Positions 1-8,426 are shown, counted from the first letter of the stretch. The stretch: DNA of 64,000 bases from Aedoeadaptatus ivorii (GCF_030815095.1 NZ_JAUSWF010000008.1:1-64000), one strand, 5' to 3'. Notes: a model not told the origin generated them from the sequence alone. A program made the numbers and translations.

Positions 1-282
1 AGGCCAAAACGCGTGACGTCCCCACTTGTTTCGGGCGACGATACACGTAATAGGTATCGTGAAAACAGCCGTCCCGCAATAGGGTACGGAGATCCATTCG
101 ACTCCGCTTCGCTCCGCTCAGGATGACAAGGAAGTATCACCGCCGAAAGGCATACCATCCTTTTTACACTTTCAACCATACTTTGTAAAATTTACATAAC
201 ATTCTATGGTATGATATTTCAGTAAAGGCGTTTTTGCGCGCCTTACAATCGTTTGCAAGTTTACATATTACAAGGAGGTATT
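1..282. other. Intergenic region with a repeat-like stretch and leader
   Basis: No gene is visible. Bases 93-130 (ending in a run that reads CGCTCAGGATGAC) resemble a short intergenic repeat seen in many bacterial genomes; this is from memory, not a search. An extended -10 (TGGTATGAT, 207-215) lies upstream of a small hairpin, AAGGCG/CGCCTT at 225-244, in the probable leader of the following gene. Confidence 0.4.
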
Positions 283-807
283 GTGAAAGCCAAAAATATC
301 ACCATGACCGGGCTTTTTGCGGCCCTGGTCTTTCTGTTCACCTTCACGTTTAAGGTTCCGGAAGGGGGCATGCTGGGCTATGCGCATTTGGGCGATATGT
401 TTATCATCATCTCCGTATGGATGCTGGGCCGCAAATACGCCCCCTTTGCCGCGGGGATCGGCGCGGCGATCGCCGACATTGCATCGGGGTTTGCCGTATG
501 GGCGCTCCCGACCTTTGTCATCAAATTCGTGTTCGCCGCTCTGATCGGTCTCGTCGCCGAGAAATACGGCGAGGGCCGCTTTCGGGGATTTCTCCTCGGC
601 GGCCTGATCGGCGGCGTATTTCACGTCGCCGCATACAGTGTGGTTTGGGTCGTTGTAGGCGGCATAGCCACCGCGATCTCGGCGCTCTTGCCCCTTGCCA
701 TGCAGACGCTGATCGGCTATGTACTGGGCAATATTATGGTCAATCGCCTCGAGGCGTCGAAGATCGGCAATCGACTGAAGGAGATGGCACAAGGAGGATT
801 GGAATGA
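283..807 (+). CDS. ECF transporter S component (DUF1393-type)
   Basis: Membrane substrate-binding subunit of an energy-coupling-factor vitamin transporter, which would work with a shared EcfA/A'/T module encoded elsewhere. The protein is about 174 residues with five to six hydrophobic segments, a GYAHLGD motif after the first segment and an ADIASGFAVWALPTFVIK stretch, as in the riboflavin-ECF/DUF1393 family. I chose the GTG at 283 because CAAGGAGGT lies 5 bases upstream; an ATG at 253 lacks a ribosome site. Its stop overlaps the next start (ATGA), so it is translationally coupled to an amidohydrolase. The substrate cannot be read from the sequence. A paralogue lies at 43492-44001. Confidence 0.85.
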   Translation: MKAKNITMTGLFAALVFLFTFTFKVPEGGMLGYAHLGDMFIIISVWMLGRKYAPFAAGIGAAIADIASGFAVWALPTFVIKFVFAALIGLVAEKYGEGRFRGFLLGGLIGGVFHVAAYSVVWVVVGGIATAISALLPLAMQTLIGYVLGNIMVNRLEASKIGNRLKEMAQGGLE

Positions 808-1529
808 AAAAGATCGATGCACACACCCACCTGGGCGATTTCGGCGGCTGGGCGAATGTCGCCTTTACCAAAGAAGTCCTGATCGAGCAAATGAAGACCT
901 ACGATATCGAAAAGACCTTTGTCACCGGCAGCTCTTTTCACGACAATGATCGGGTCGTGGACGCCTTTCAAAGTTATCCCGACGCCGTGGTGCCCTTTGT
1001 ATGGGTAAACCCCTTGCTCGACGATGTGGATCAAAAGCTCGAGCGCTATATCGTCGACGAGGGCTTTATGGGCATTAAAATGCAGCCCCTATTCGACGCC
1101 TTTGTCGCCGACGATCCGGTGGTGGATCCGGTTATGGAATTTGCCAAAGCGCACGACGTGCCCGTCTTTATCCACTGCGGACACCCGCCGTTTTCGCTGC
1201 CCTGGAGCATTGCCCTTTTGGCGGAGCGGTATCCCGAAGTCGACGTCACTATGATCCATATGGGCCACGGCCACGGGGTGTATATCGAGGCGGCGCTGAA
1301 TATGGCGCGCAGATACGACAATTTGTATCTCGAGATGAGCGGCATGCCCATGGGCGTAAAGATCAAAGAGGCGTACGAGACCGTCGGCAAGGACCGCATT
1401 CTCTTCGGGATCGACTCGCCCTTTCACCATCCCACTGTCGAGATTCAAAAGGTGCTGACCTGCGGGCTCGACGACGATGCCCTTCAGGATGTGTTTTACA
1501 ACAACGCCAAGAAACTGCTCAAGCTATAA
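804..1529 (+). CDS. Amidohydrolase family (amidohydrolase-2 type) metal-dependent hydrolase
   Basis: TIM-barrel metal-dependent hydrolase of 241 residues. Metal ligands are visible in the order expected for the family: HTH at residues 7-9, an internal GIKMQ lysine region, HCGHP mid-protein, HMGHGH after it, and the late GIDSPFHHP aspartate loop. The ATG at 804 has AGGAGG upstream, inside the end of the ECF subunit gene, which it overlaps by 4 bases. This pairing suggests that it acts on the imported compound or a derivative, but that is inference. A longer open frame extends upstream to 417 antisense-like within the ECF gene and is not believable as coding. A rho-independent terminator follows. 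Confidence 0.85.
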   Translation: MKKIDAHTHLGDFGGWANVAFTKEVLIEQMKTYDIEKTFVTGSSFHDNDRVVDAFQSYPDAVVPFVWVNPLLDDVDQKLERYIVDEGFMGIKMQPLFDAFVADDPVVDPVMEFAKAHDVPVFIHCGHPPFSLPWSIALLAERYPEVDVTMIHMGHGHGVYIEAALNMARRYDNLYLEMSGMPMGVKIKEAYETVGKDRILFGIDSPFHHPTVEIQKVLTCGLDDDALQDVFYNNAKKLLKL

Positions 1530-1540
1530 GCGCGGCCAAA

Positions 1541-1567
1541 AGAGATGTGTGGACACATCTCTTTTTT
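1541..1567 (+). terminator. Rho-independent terminator after the ECF/amidohydrolase operon
   Basis: A 10-bp perfect stem, AGAGATGTGT with ACACATCTCT, and a T-run, 12 bases after the amidohydrolase stop. Confidence 0.85.
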
Positions 1568-1576
1568 TGCGCAACA

Positions 1577-1597
1577 AAAAACCGCCCGAAGGCGGTC
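1577..1597 (-). terminator. Rho-independent terminator of the ferritin-like gene
   Basis: On the minus strand GACCGCC, a short TTCG-type loop, then GGCGGTTTTTTG. It lies 16 bases past the stop of the ferritin-like gene. Confidence 0.75.
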
Positions 1598-1612
1598 GGA
1601 AAGGATGACGAT

Positions 1613-2101
1613 TTACAGGCCGCGGGGATTCAGGAAATTGTCGCGAATCCGCTCGGTGATCATCTTCAAGTGGCCTTTTTCCTGGCGTTCGATTTTCTCC
1701 AATTCTTCCGGCGCAAAGCGGGGCACGATCTCCCGGAGCTCGCGAACGATCTCTACGGTTTCGCGTTCTACCCGTTCGGCGAGTTCGAAGACTTCCATCT
1801 TATCGCGCAGTTTGGTGGCGCGTTCGTACAGATCTTCGGGCTTTGCCAAGAGACTGCGTTGTAGGCGCAGGCGGAAATAATCGTAGTCGTCTTCCTCTAC
1901 GACCCAGCCGCCTTCGTCTTTTGCCTGTTGGGCGAGTTTCAAATACACGCCGTGGTGATAGTCTTCGTCTTCGGCGAGATTTTCGAAGAATTTGTCGCCG
2001 ATCTTGGCGTTGTCCGCCACCTCGCGATATACGCGGGCGACCTCGGTTTCATTTTGTGCCAATAATTCGAGAATTGCGTGACCGTCTACTTTGTGACTCA
2101 T
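1613..2101 (-). CDS. Ferritin-like/rubrerythrin-fold diiron protein
   Basis: A 162-residue, mostly helical cytosolic protein. Carboxylate and histidine motifs fit a four-helix diiron site: NETEVARVY near residue 20, EDEDYHHG in the second helix, ERETVEIVRE in the third and ERQEKGH in the last. There is no rubredoxin-type CxxC tail, so it is a short ferritin-like member rather than a full rubrerythrin. The probable role is oxidative-stress or iron handling, in keeping with the catalase gene downstream on the other strand. The start has a GGAGG site 4 bases upstream. The ferritin-like fold is fairly sure; iron content and reaction are not. Confidence 0.7.
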   Translation of the reverse strand: MSHKVDGHAILELLAQNETEVARVYREVADNAKIGDKFFENLAEDEDYHHGVYLKLAQQAKDEGGWVVEEDDYDYFRLRLQRSLLAKPEDLYERATKLRDKMEVFELAERVERETVEIVRELREIVPRFAPEELEKIERQEKGHLKMITERIRDNFLNPRGL

Positions 2102-2210
2102 AATACCTCCTGGTTCGCTTTTATTGATTCCATATACTTATACCCGTCTCGCCCAAAAATATTGGTGCGGACGAAAGATACGAACCCGCATTTTTTTTTA
2201 GATAAAGTTG

Positions 2211-2239
2211 TTGCAATCATTATGTAAAGTTGCTATAAT
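2211..2239 (+). promoter_or_regulatory. Sigma-A-type promoter of tRNA-Pro
   Basis: TTGCAA (2211-2216), a 17-base spacer and a perfect TATAAT (2234-2239), 15 bases before the tRNA. Confidence 0.75.
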
Positions 2240-2254
2240 ACTTATTGTTGACGA

Positions 2255-2331
2255 CGAGATGTAGCGCAGTTTGGTAGCGTACATGTCTGGGGGACATGGG
2301 GTCGCAGGTTCAAATCCTGTCATCTCGACCA
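2255..2331 (+). tRNA. tRNA-Pro (anticodon GGG)
   Basis: A complete 77-base cloverleaf. The acceptor arm CGAGATG pairs with CATCTCG, the D-arm is GCGC/GCGT, the anticodon stem CATGT/ACATG encloses loop CTGGGGG with anticodon GGG, and the T-arm is GCAGG TTCAAAT CCTGT. A CCA end is encoded. It has its own promoter and terminator, so it is a single-gene unit reading CCC/CCU proline codons. Confidence 0.95.
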
Positions 2332-2337
2332 ACGCAA

Positions 2338-2369
2338 AACCGCCACGCGAAAGTGTGGCGGTTTTTTTT
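2338..2369 (+). terminator. Terminator of tRNA-Pro
   Basis: A CCGCCAC/GTGGCGG stem and eight T residues, a few bases past the CCA end. Confidence 0.85.
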
Positions 2370-2508
2370 GTGTCTTTTTTCTCGCGCTTCCCATCCTATG
2401 TTTATCCCTTTCTATTGCGGGTAAATGATTCTTTAGTACACCCATGATTTCTACGATTCCGTAGCGATCGAAGCACAGTAAGAGTACCCGCTTCGAAAGG
2501 AGAAATCT

Positions 2509-4581
2509 ATGGCGAACGCGAAAAAAGACGACAAGCGCACACAACTTGAAGCGCACTATACAGACGAAAAAGGCAAGTCCATGACCACCAATGAAGGGGT
2601 AAGGGTAGCACACGATACCGAGACCTTAAAGGCGGGGCAGCGCGGTCCGTCGCTGTTGCAGGACTTTCACCATCAGGAAAAAATGCAGCACTTCGACCGG
2701 GAGCGGATTCCCGAACGGGTGGTGCACGCCCGGGGCGTCGGCGCCCACGGTACCTTTACGGTCACCAACGATATGAGCGCCTATACCTCCGCCGACTTTT
2801 TGCGGGGTGAGGGCAAAGAGACGCCGGTATTTTTGCGGTTCTCTACGGTGCAGGGCTCGAAGGGCTCTGCCGATACGGTGCGCGACCCCCACGGGTTTGC
2901 GGTAAAGTTCTACACCCAAGAGGGGAATTTCGACATTCCGGGCCTCACCCATGCGGTGTTCTTTATTCAAGATGCGATCAAGTTTCCCGACCTGATCCAT
3001 TCCGTTAAGCCCGAACCCAAAACCGAGATCCCCCAAGGGCAGTCCGCCCATACCAACTTCTGGGACTTCGTCGCCAACAATCCGGAGACGATTCACAATG
3101 TATTCTGGCAAATGAGCGACCGGGCGATTCCCCGTTCCATGCGAATGGTAGAAGGCTTCGGGATCCATACCTACCGCCTGGTCAACGACGAGGGCGTGGC
3201 GCATTTTATTCGCTTCCACTTTAAGCCCGAGCTGGGCGCCCACTCCCTGATCTGGGACGAAGCGCAAAAACTCCAAGGCCGGGACCCGGACTTCCACCGT
3301 CGGGATCTGATCGAGGCCATCGAAAAGGGCGACTATCCGCGTTGGACTTTCGGCGCACAGATTATCGAAGAGGACCAAGAGTTTATGTTCGACTTCGACA
3401 TTTTGGACCCCACCAAACTGTGGCCCGAAGAGATCGTGCCGGTCACTGAATTCGGCGTATTGGAGCTCAATCGCAATGTAAAAAACTTCTTCGCCGAAAC
3501 CGAGCAGGCGGCGTTCCACCCGGGCAACTTCGTGCCGGGGATCGAACCCTCTAACGACCCGCTTCTGCAGGGGCGGATCTTCTCTTATACCGACACGCAA
3601 ATGCACCGCCTCGGCGGACCCAACTTCCAGCATTTGCCCATCAACCGGCCGTTGGTCGATGTGGCGAACAACCAGCGGGACGGGCAACACCAGATGAAGA
3701 TCCACACCTCCGAGACCAACTACTCCCACAACTCGCTCTCGGACAACGATCCGAAGGCGGATGGCGGCTTTAAAGAACTCAGGCAGGCGGTGTCGGGCTT
3801 TAAGACCCGTTCCAAGCCGGCGAAATTCCTCGACTTCTACACCCAGGCGCGGTTGTACTTCCACTCTCTGTCCGATTGGGAGCGCGAGCACACTTTGGCG
3901 GGCTTTAAGTTCGAGCTGACCAAGGTTACCAAGCCCGAAGTGCGTCAACAAGTGGTCAATCTGCTGATGCGGGTCGACGAAGAGGCGGCGAAGGATGTGG
4001 GCGCGTACTTGGGACTTACGCCGGAAGATGCGAAAAACCCCCACGAAGACGACACCACCGGCGCCGATCCGGGCGAAGAATTGAAGTACGAGGGCAAGTC
4101 GGTGGACAAATCGCCCGCCCTGTCCCTCGCCAATCAGCCCAAAAAACCCGAAACGCTCAAAGTGGGCGTATTGATTCGGGAAGGATTTGACGAAAAAGAA
4201 GTCGCTCCCGTTCTAGACGCCATGGAAGCGGCGGGGATGTATGTAAACATCATCTCCGACAAACTCGGCACCCTCACCGTGGGCAAAAAAGAACACGAGA
4301 TCAAAGAGACCTTTATCTCCACCGACACCGTGCTCTACGACGCCATCTACGTGGCGGGACTCGAGGGGCTGGATCCCAAATTCAAAGGCGAGATTCGCCA
4401 ATTCGTCGAAGACGCCTACAAGTACTACAAGCCCCTGATCGTCGCCTCCGATTCCGAATCGTATCTCGACGAAGGGCGCAGGGGCGAACCCGGCGTGCTG
4501 ATGCTCATGGAGGACGGCGCCGACAAAGTGGTCGACCTCGTCACCGAAATGCGGTACTGGGAACGCGACCTTACGAAATAA
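2509..4581 (+). CDS. katE: Large-subunit (clade 2) heme catalase with an altered distal site
   Basis: A 690-residue monofunctional catalase, which would convert hydrogen peroxide to oxygen and water. The core spans about residues 30-510, with catalytic His73 in VVHARG, the RFSTVQGSKGSADT segment, and the heme-ligand tyrosine in GRIFSYTDTQ. The C-terminal 150 residues (from KVGVLIREGF) form the flavodoxin/GATase-like domain typical of HPII-type large catalases. One oddity: the distal asparagine expected 73 residues after the histidine, normally in GNNTP, falls at Leu146 in a GLTHAVFF stretch. The start has AAAGGAG upstream. The 3' end abuts the left arm of a terminator separated from its partner by the mobile island. 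Confidence 0.93.
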   Translation: MANAKKDDKRTQLEAHYTDEKGKSMTTNEGVRVAHDTETLKAGQRGPSLLQDFHHQEKMQHFDRERIPERVVHARGVGAHGTFTVTNDMSAYTSADFLRGEGKETPVFLRFSTVQGSKGSADTVRDPHGFAVKFYTQEGNFDIPGLTHAVFFIQDAIKFPDLIHSVKPEPKTEIPQGQSAHTNFWDFVANNPETIHNVFWQMSDRAIPRSMRMVEGFGIHTYRLVNDEGVAHFIRFHFKPELGAHSLIWDEAQKLQGRDPDFHRRDLIEAIEKGDYPRWTFGAQIIEEDQEFMFDFDILDPTKLWPEEIVPVTEFGVLELNRNVKNFFAETEQAAFHPGNFVPGIEPSNDPLLQGRIFSYTDTQMHRLGGPNFQHLPINRPLVDVANNQRDGQHQMKIHTSETNYSHNSLSDNDPKADGGFKELRQAVSGFKTRSKPAKFLDFYTQARLYFHSLSDWEREHTLAGFKFELTKVTKPEVRQQVVNLLMRVDEEAAKDVGAYLGLTPEDAKNPHEDDTTGADPGEELKYEGKSVDKSPALSLANQPKKPETLKVGVLIREGFDEKEVAPVLDAMEAAGMYVNIISDKLGTLTVGKKEHEIKETFISTDTVLYDAIYVAGLEGLDPKFKGEIRQFVEDAYKYYKPLIVASDSESYLDEGRRGEPGVLMLMEDGADKVVDLVTEMRYWERDLTK

Positions 4582-4593
4582 ATAGTTGCGAAT

Positions 4594-4629
4594 AAAAAAA
4601 GGACCCTAAGGGGCTCTTAATTAGGGATT
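4594..4629 (+). repeat. Left arm of a long inverted repeat; split bidirectional terminator
   Basis: AAAAAAAGGACCCTAAGG (4594-4611) is the exact reverse complement of 14634-14651. A second block, AATTAGGGATT (4619-4629), matches the reverse complement of 14616-14626. The A-run/stem/T-run form is that of a bidirectional terminator between the convergent catalase and SLH genes, now 10 kb apart. Confidence 0.7.
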
Positions 4630-4711
4630 TATTTCCTTGAAATTTAATCGGCATGAAGGCATTAACCTTTGTGCCGATTTTTATATGTCAATTTTCCCTA
4701 TAAAGTTCCAA
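4613..4711. repeat. 99-bp direct repeat, left copy (recombinase 3' end)
   Basis: Matches 13736-13834 base for base except for two differences. This copy holds the last codons of the recombinase gene (from 4681), its hairpin ATCGGCA/TGCCGAT and the probable terminus of the element. Confidence 0.85.
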
Positions 4712-6317
4712 TAAATCCAAATGGTTTGTTTCTTTAAATTTGTACCAGGAACTTTTTCTGATTGTTCTACATAAATCTTGTCTACAAAAGTTCTAATTAT
4801 TTCTGGATCAAGTTCTTTAATATCCGTGTACTTCCTCACAAGCTTTAGGAATGATTCCACATTAAGTTCTTCTTTCTGCGATTTTGTAATAGTTTCTTCA
4901 AGTTCAGATATTCTTTTTTGAAGTGAAAGCTCTTCTTCATCATAGGCTTTTGCCATTTTTCAAATCTTTGGTTAGATATTTTACCTTCCAAGTTATCTTC
5001 ATATAGGTTTTGAACGATAAAGTCGAGTTTCTCAATTCTATTTTTAGAATCTTCTAATTCCTTTTTCTGACTTCTTAATACTTGATTTAACTCGCTGGTT
5101 TTCTTCTTTAAAACTAAATCTACAAACTCGTCTTCGTGGTCTTTTGCAAAGGCTGTAACTTTTCTAATTTCCCTAAGAAGAATTTCTTCAACTTGAATGT
5201 TCTTAATTTGGTGGGAAGTACATTTGCCTTTTTGCTTTCTATAGGATGCACAAACGAAGTATTCTCTATCATGAGACCAGCCTTTACCTCTTACTTGATA
5301 CAACTTTGCTCCACAGTCTGCACAGTAGAGCATACCAGATAGTGTAGGCATTTCTCCTAAGCTGTTACGAACTCGTCTTGTTTTTCTTATCCTTTTTACA
5401 ATATCAAAGGTTTCTTCATCAATAATCGGCTTATGAACATTATCAAATATTGCCCATTCAGACCTTGGATTGTCTACACTTTTCTTAGTCTTGTAGGATT
5501 TTCTCTTTGTTCTAAAGTTTATGACCTTTCCTAGATATTCCTCTCTATCTAAAATAGTAGATATTGTAGCAGGATTCCAATTACATTCCTGTTCTGGAGT
5601 GTCAACAGGGAAATTGAGTCCTATAGACTTAAAGTGTTCAGCAGGAGTTGGAATTTTTCTACTCTTTAGTTCACTTGCTATTTGACTTGGACCAAAACCT
5701 TTAATACAAAGGTTAAAAATCAGTTTTACAGTTTCAGCTGCAACCTCATCAACTATCCACTTGTTTTTGTTTTCCTTATCCTTTAAATAACCATAAGGTG
5801 GATTAGTTGTTAGTGGTTTTCCACTTTGACCCTTAGCCTTAAAAACAGCCTTTATCTTTTTGCTTGTGTCCTTAGCGTAGAACTCGTTGAAGATATTAAT
5901 AAAAGGTGTAAGGTCATTTTCTACTTGGTTATTTGAATCCACACCATTATTTATGGCAATGAATCGTATATCATTATCTGGGAATAAGACTTCTGTGTAA
6001 AATCCCACCTTTAGATAATCCCTGCCAAGTCTACTCATATCTTTTACAATAATATTTTCAACTTTTCCATCCTCAATTAAGGCATTTAGTTTATTCCAAG
6101 AGGGTCTATCAAAGTTTGTTCCTGAATAACCATCATCTACAAAGAACTCTATGTTTTTAAATCCCATATCCAGAGCATATTTTTCTAATATGTCCTTTTG
6201 ATTTCTTATTGAGTTACTTTCGCCTTGAAGTTCATCATCTCTTGAAAGCCTACAGTATAATGCTGTAATCTTTTCATTAGCTGAAAAGTAAGAAGACTGT
6301 CTATTTAATTGTTCCAT
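4681..6317 (-). pseudogene. Large serine recombinase (TnpX/TndX type), frameshifted
   Basis: Site-specific serine recombinase that would excise and insert the element. Reading from the ATG at 6317 (GGAGG upstream), it has the resolvase catalytic domain (ALYCRLSRDD with the nucleophilic serine, then VKDMSRLGRDY), the recombinase domain, a zinc-ribbon (CADCGAKL, then a later Cys pair) and a C-terminal coiled coil, about 545 residues when whole. A missing A in the A-run at 4954-4958 shifts the frame: the upstream part runs to 4845 and the last 91 residues lie in the other frame. Joined, the coiled coil continues naturally (RFEK followed by MAKAYDEEEL). This could be a true mutation or an assembly error. 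The sequence is AT-rich, unlike the host. Confidence 0.85.
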
Positions 6318-6389
6318 ATTTTCCTCCTTTCGGACAGCCTTCAAGTGGCAATTACATATTCCCGTACTTTTCAGACTATATCAAGTTAA

Positions 6390-6572
6390 TTAAGCTGATA
6401 AATCGGATCTATTCAAAGTATCCACATTGTTTAATATGAGCTTTCTTATGATTTGTTCGACACTCTTTTTTGCATTTTCACTTTTCATAGAATGAACTGT
6501 AAAGATTGTGCCAGATACTTCAATATTCTCAGACTTTTTAATCTCATTCTTTTTAGTTTCTACCATAGGCAT
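6390..6572 (-). CDS. TnpW-like small transposon-encoded protein
   Basis: A 60-residue protein with the pattern typical of TnpW proteins found beside TnpX/TndX recombinases: a charged start, a VSGTIFTVHSMKSENAKKS core and a helical IIRKLILNN tail. Its function is not established to my knowledge. It lies 72 bases upstream of the recombinase start on the same strand. Its ATG overlaps the stop of the capsid fragment (TAATG), so the two are translationally coupled. Confidence 0.65.
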   Translation of the reverse strand: MPMVETKKNEIKKSENIEVSGTIFTVHSMKSENAKKSVEQIIRKLILNNVDTLNRSDLSA

Positions 6573-6970
6573 TATCCTTCAATGGCTAAAGTAAGGACTG
6601 AATCCTTATCTATTAGCTTGGCATCTAAATATTCTCGCATGATGAAGCCTTGGTGTTGTTTAAGAATAAACATCTCAGATAATCTTTTTATTGTTGGATT
6701 TTGTCTTTCAATAATCCAATAATTTGAAAAGTCACCGAAAGCTACTGGTTTTTTACCTGCATCGATATCTGGCATATAGTTTGAGATTAGAATTTCTTTT
6801 CCCATGAAAGTACCATCATATTGATTCCAAAAGAAGTTACCTTGACCATCTTTTAAGTTTTGAAGATAAAGAGCAGTTTTATCATTCATTATCCATTTTG
6901 CATTTTCTCTGTAATCACTATCTAAAGAGAAGAATAATTTTTTCAAGTCATCAAGCTTTAGTTCTTGTAA
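6572..6970 (-). pseudogene. HK97-type phage major capsid protein, C-terminal fragment
   Basis: About 132 residues that match the C-terminal part of HK97-fold capsid proteins: SLDSDYRENAKWIMND, LKDGQGNFFW, GKEILISNYMPDI, VAFGDFSNYWIIERQNPTIKRL and a closing YLDAKLID stretch. Whole members are about 400 residues, so the N-terminal two-thirds is missing. The open frame begins at about 6970 with no start codon or ribosome site, directly at the hairpin end of an IS200-type sequence, which suggests truncation by that element. It shows a phage-related ancestry for the island. Confidence 0.75.
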
Positions 6971-6973
6971 TTA

Positions 6974-7311
6974 GAAAACCCCTGGTTGGACCAGGGGTTC
7001 AATTTAGCTTTAGCGATGAAAAACAAATATAAAAAAGACCTCCATGTTAAAATAAATTTGTGGTTTACCAGAACACAAAATAACAGGAGGTTTTTTTATG
7101 AGTTTAACTCATACACACAGTCTATCACACACAAAATGGAATTGTAAATATCATGTAGTATTTGCTCCGAAATATAGAAGAAAAGTATTTTATGGGAGCA
7201 AAAGATTAGAAATAGGAGCAATATTAAGAGAGCTATGTAGTTGGAAAGAAGTAAATATAATAGAAGCAGAAGTATGCCCAGATCATGTTCATATGTTATT
7301 AAGTGAGATAC
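6974..7311 (+). mobile_element. IS200/IS605-family insertion sequence, 3'-truncated
   Basis: The left end shows a subterminal hairpin (AACCCCTGG/CCAGGGGTT at about 6978-6998), as in IS200-type elements. A short untranslated stretch with AGGAGG precedes the transposase start. The homology breaks off near 7311, so the right end of the element is missing. Confidence 0.7.
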
Positions 7312-7346
7312 CAGCTTCCGTTGGGGTAGTGGGACAGGCTGCCTAA
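7098..7346 (+). pseudogene. IS200/IS605-type transposase TnpA, truncated
   Basis: A Y1/HUH single-strand transposase fragment. It starts with LTHTHSLSHTKWNCKYHVVF and FAPKYRRKVFYG and has the HUH motif in CPDHVHMLL, then homology stops near residue 72. Complete TnpA is about 150 residues and carries the catalytic tyrosine in the lost part, so this copy should be inactive. The last ten residues come from unrelated sequence joined at about 7311. Confidence 0.8.
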
Positions 7347-7955
7347 CCTTTTTTCCAAAAGCTGGCCCTGGTAGTCGATAATGACTAGGTTTTCATAGTA
7401 CTTGTAGTCAATGGTGATGTCATCCTTCACGACCCCTTCTTCCACCCATTCATTTAAATAAATCTTATCGTCGTCAATGTAAAGGACAGATTGAGAGTCC
7501 TTAAGATGAATTTTGAAGGCCTTGGGATAGTAGGCGGTGAAGTCGCCCTTGCAACTTCCAATGTGGAGGTCATCCCCCTCGTAGAGGCCTAAGTTATAGA
7601 GGTCCAGGTCTTGAAGGGGAAGGTCACAGACAAAATCCCCAGGTTCCCCAGGAAGATAGGTGATTAAAGTGAGCTTATCTTTTTTAAAATCGGCCTTTAA
7701 GAAATAAAATTTTCCATCTTTAAACTTTGGAGGACTGAAGGTCACATTCTTTTCCAGGTCAAAGGGCCGATAGACTTGGCCAGTGGCAAGGTCATAAAAG
7801 TGGAGGACAGCCCCTGGGTAAAACCCCCTCTTGTCTATCCAGCTTGGGATTTCATAAAAATCTTCAAAATCTGACAGACTGTAGTAAAACCGGTCTTGGC
7901 CCGGGATGAGTTCAGGGCAAAGCCCCTTGACCTCCTGAAAAGCTCTTATTTCCAT
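7299..7955 (-). CDS. Hypothetical protein, 3' end possibly recombined
   Basis: 218 residues, cytosolic by appearance, with no signal peptide or membrane segment, rich in aromatic and acidic residues and probably beta-rich. I do not recognise the family. The last few residues are encoded by sequence that belongs to the truncated IS200, so the natural C-terminus may be lost. It lies 10 bases downstream of the ArsC/Spx-like gene on the same strand, probably as one operon. Base composition is intermediate between the AT-rich recombinase part and the host, which suggests a different donor. Confidence 0.6.
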   Translation of the reverse strand: MEIRAFQEVKGLCPELIPGQDRFYYSLSDFEDFYEIPSWIDKRGFYPGAVLHFYDLATGQVYRPFDLEKNVTFSPPKFKDGKFYFLKADFKKDKLTLITYLPGEPGDFVCDLPLQDLDLYNLGLYEGDDLHIGSCKGDFTAYYPKAFKIHLKDSQSVLYIDDDKIYLNEWVEEGVVKDDITIDYKYYENLVIIDYQGQLLEKRLGSLSHYPNGSWYLT

Positions 7956-7965
7956 CTTATTTCCT

Positions 7966-8319
7966 CTACTTGACCAAGCTTTCCCATTCTTCCTCTTTAA
8001 AGCCGACCAAGACCTGGTCTTCAGTAATCAAGAGGGGTCGCTTGACCAGCATCCCATCCGTGGCCAAAAGTTCAAGCTGGTCCTCCTCGCTCATGTCCGC
8101 CAGCTTGTCCTTGAGTCCGAGCTCACGGTAGCGGATGCCTGAAGTGTTAAAAAACCGCTTCAAAGGATAGTCACTTCTCTCATACCAGGCCTTCAGCTCT
8201 TCAAAACTGGGCCGGTCCTTGACAATGTCTCGGGCTTCATAAGCCAGCCCCTGGTCGTCTAACCATTTCTTTGCCTTTTTACATGTGGAACACTTTGGAT
8301 ATTCGATAAATAACATCAT
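7966..8319 (-). CDS. ArsC/Spx-family thioredoxin-fold protein
   Basis: A 117-residue member of the arsenate reductase/Spx family. It has CSTCKKAKKWL with a CxxC pair near residues 10-13, a YEARDIVKDRPSFEEL stretch and the KRPLLITEDQVLVGF segment containing the conserved RP. Spx proteins bind the RNA polymerase alpha subunit, while ArsC relatives reduce arsenate or act as redox proteins. The sequence does not separate these; the RPLL form fits both. AGGAGG lies just before two successive ATG codons, and either could be used. It is the first gene of a two-gene minus-strand unit, divergent from the surface protein gene. Confidence 0.8.
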   Translation of the reverse strand: MMLFIEYPKCSTCKKAKKWLDDQGLAYEARDIVKDRPSFEELKAWYERSDYPLKRFFNTSGIRYRELGLKDKLADMSEEDQLELLATDGMLVKRPLLITEDQVLVGFKEEEWESLVK

Positions 8320-8397
8320 ATCCTCCTTTCAAATTTAAAAGATAGATACCCAATTTCAAATAAAAATAGATGGACCTTGAGAATTTTATAAATTCAC

Positions 8398-8426
8398 TGG
8401 ACTACTCTACAGGATAAGTGTATAAT
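8398..8426 (+). promoter_or_regulatory. Probable promoter of the surface protein gene
   Basis: TGGACT (8398-8403), a 17-base spacer and a perfect TATAAT (8421-8426) with TG immediately before it. The start codon follows 37 bases later. Confidence 0.55.

Noticed and set aside
268..822. 184-residue minus-strand frame opposite the ECF subunit
   Set aside because: His/Asp/Arg-rich shadow of the GC-rich gene, with no ribosome site and no family features.
2626..4044. 472-residue minus-strand frame opposite catalase
   Set aside because: Antisense shadow of a strongly coding gene; composition and lack of start signal argue against it.
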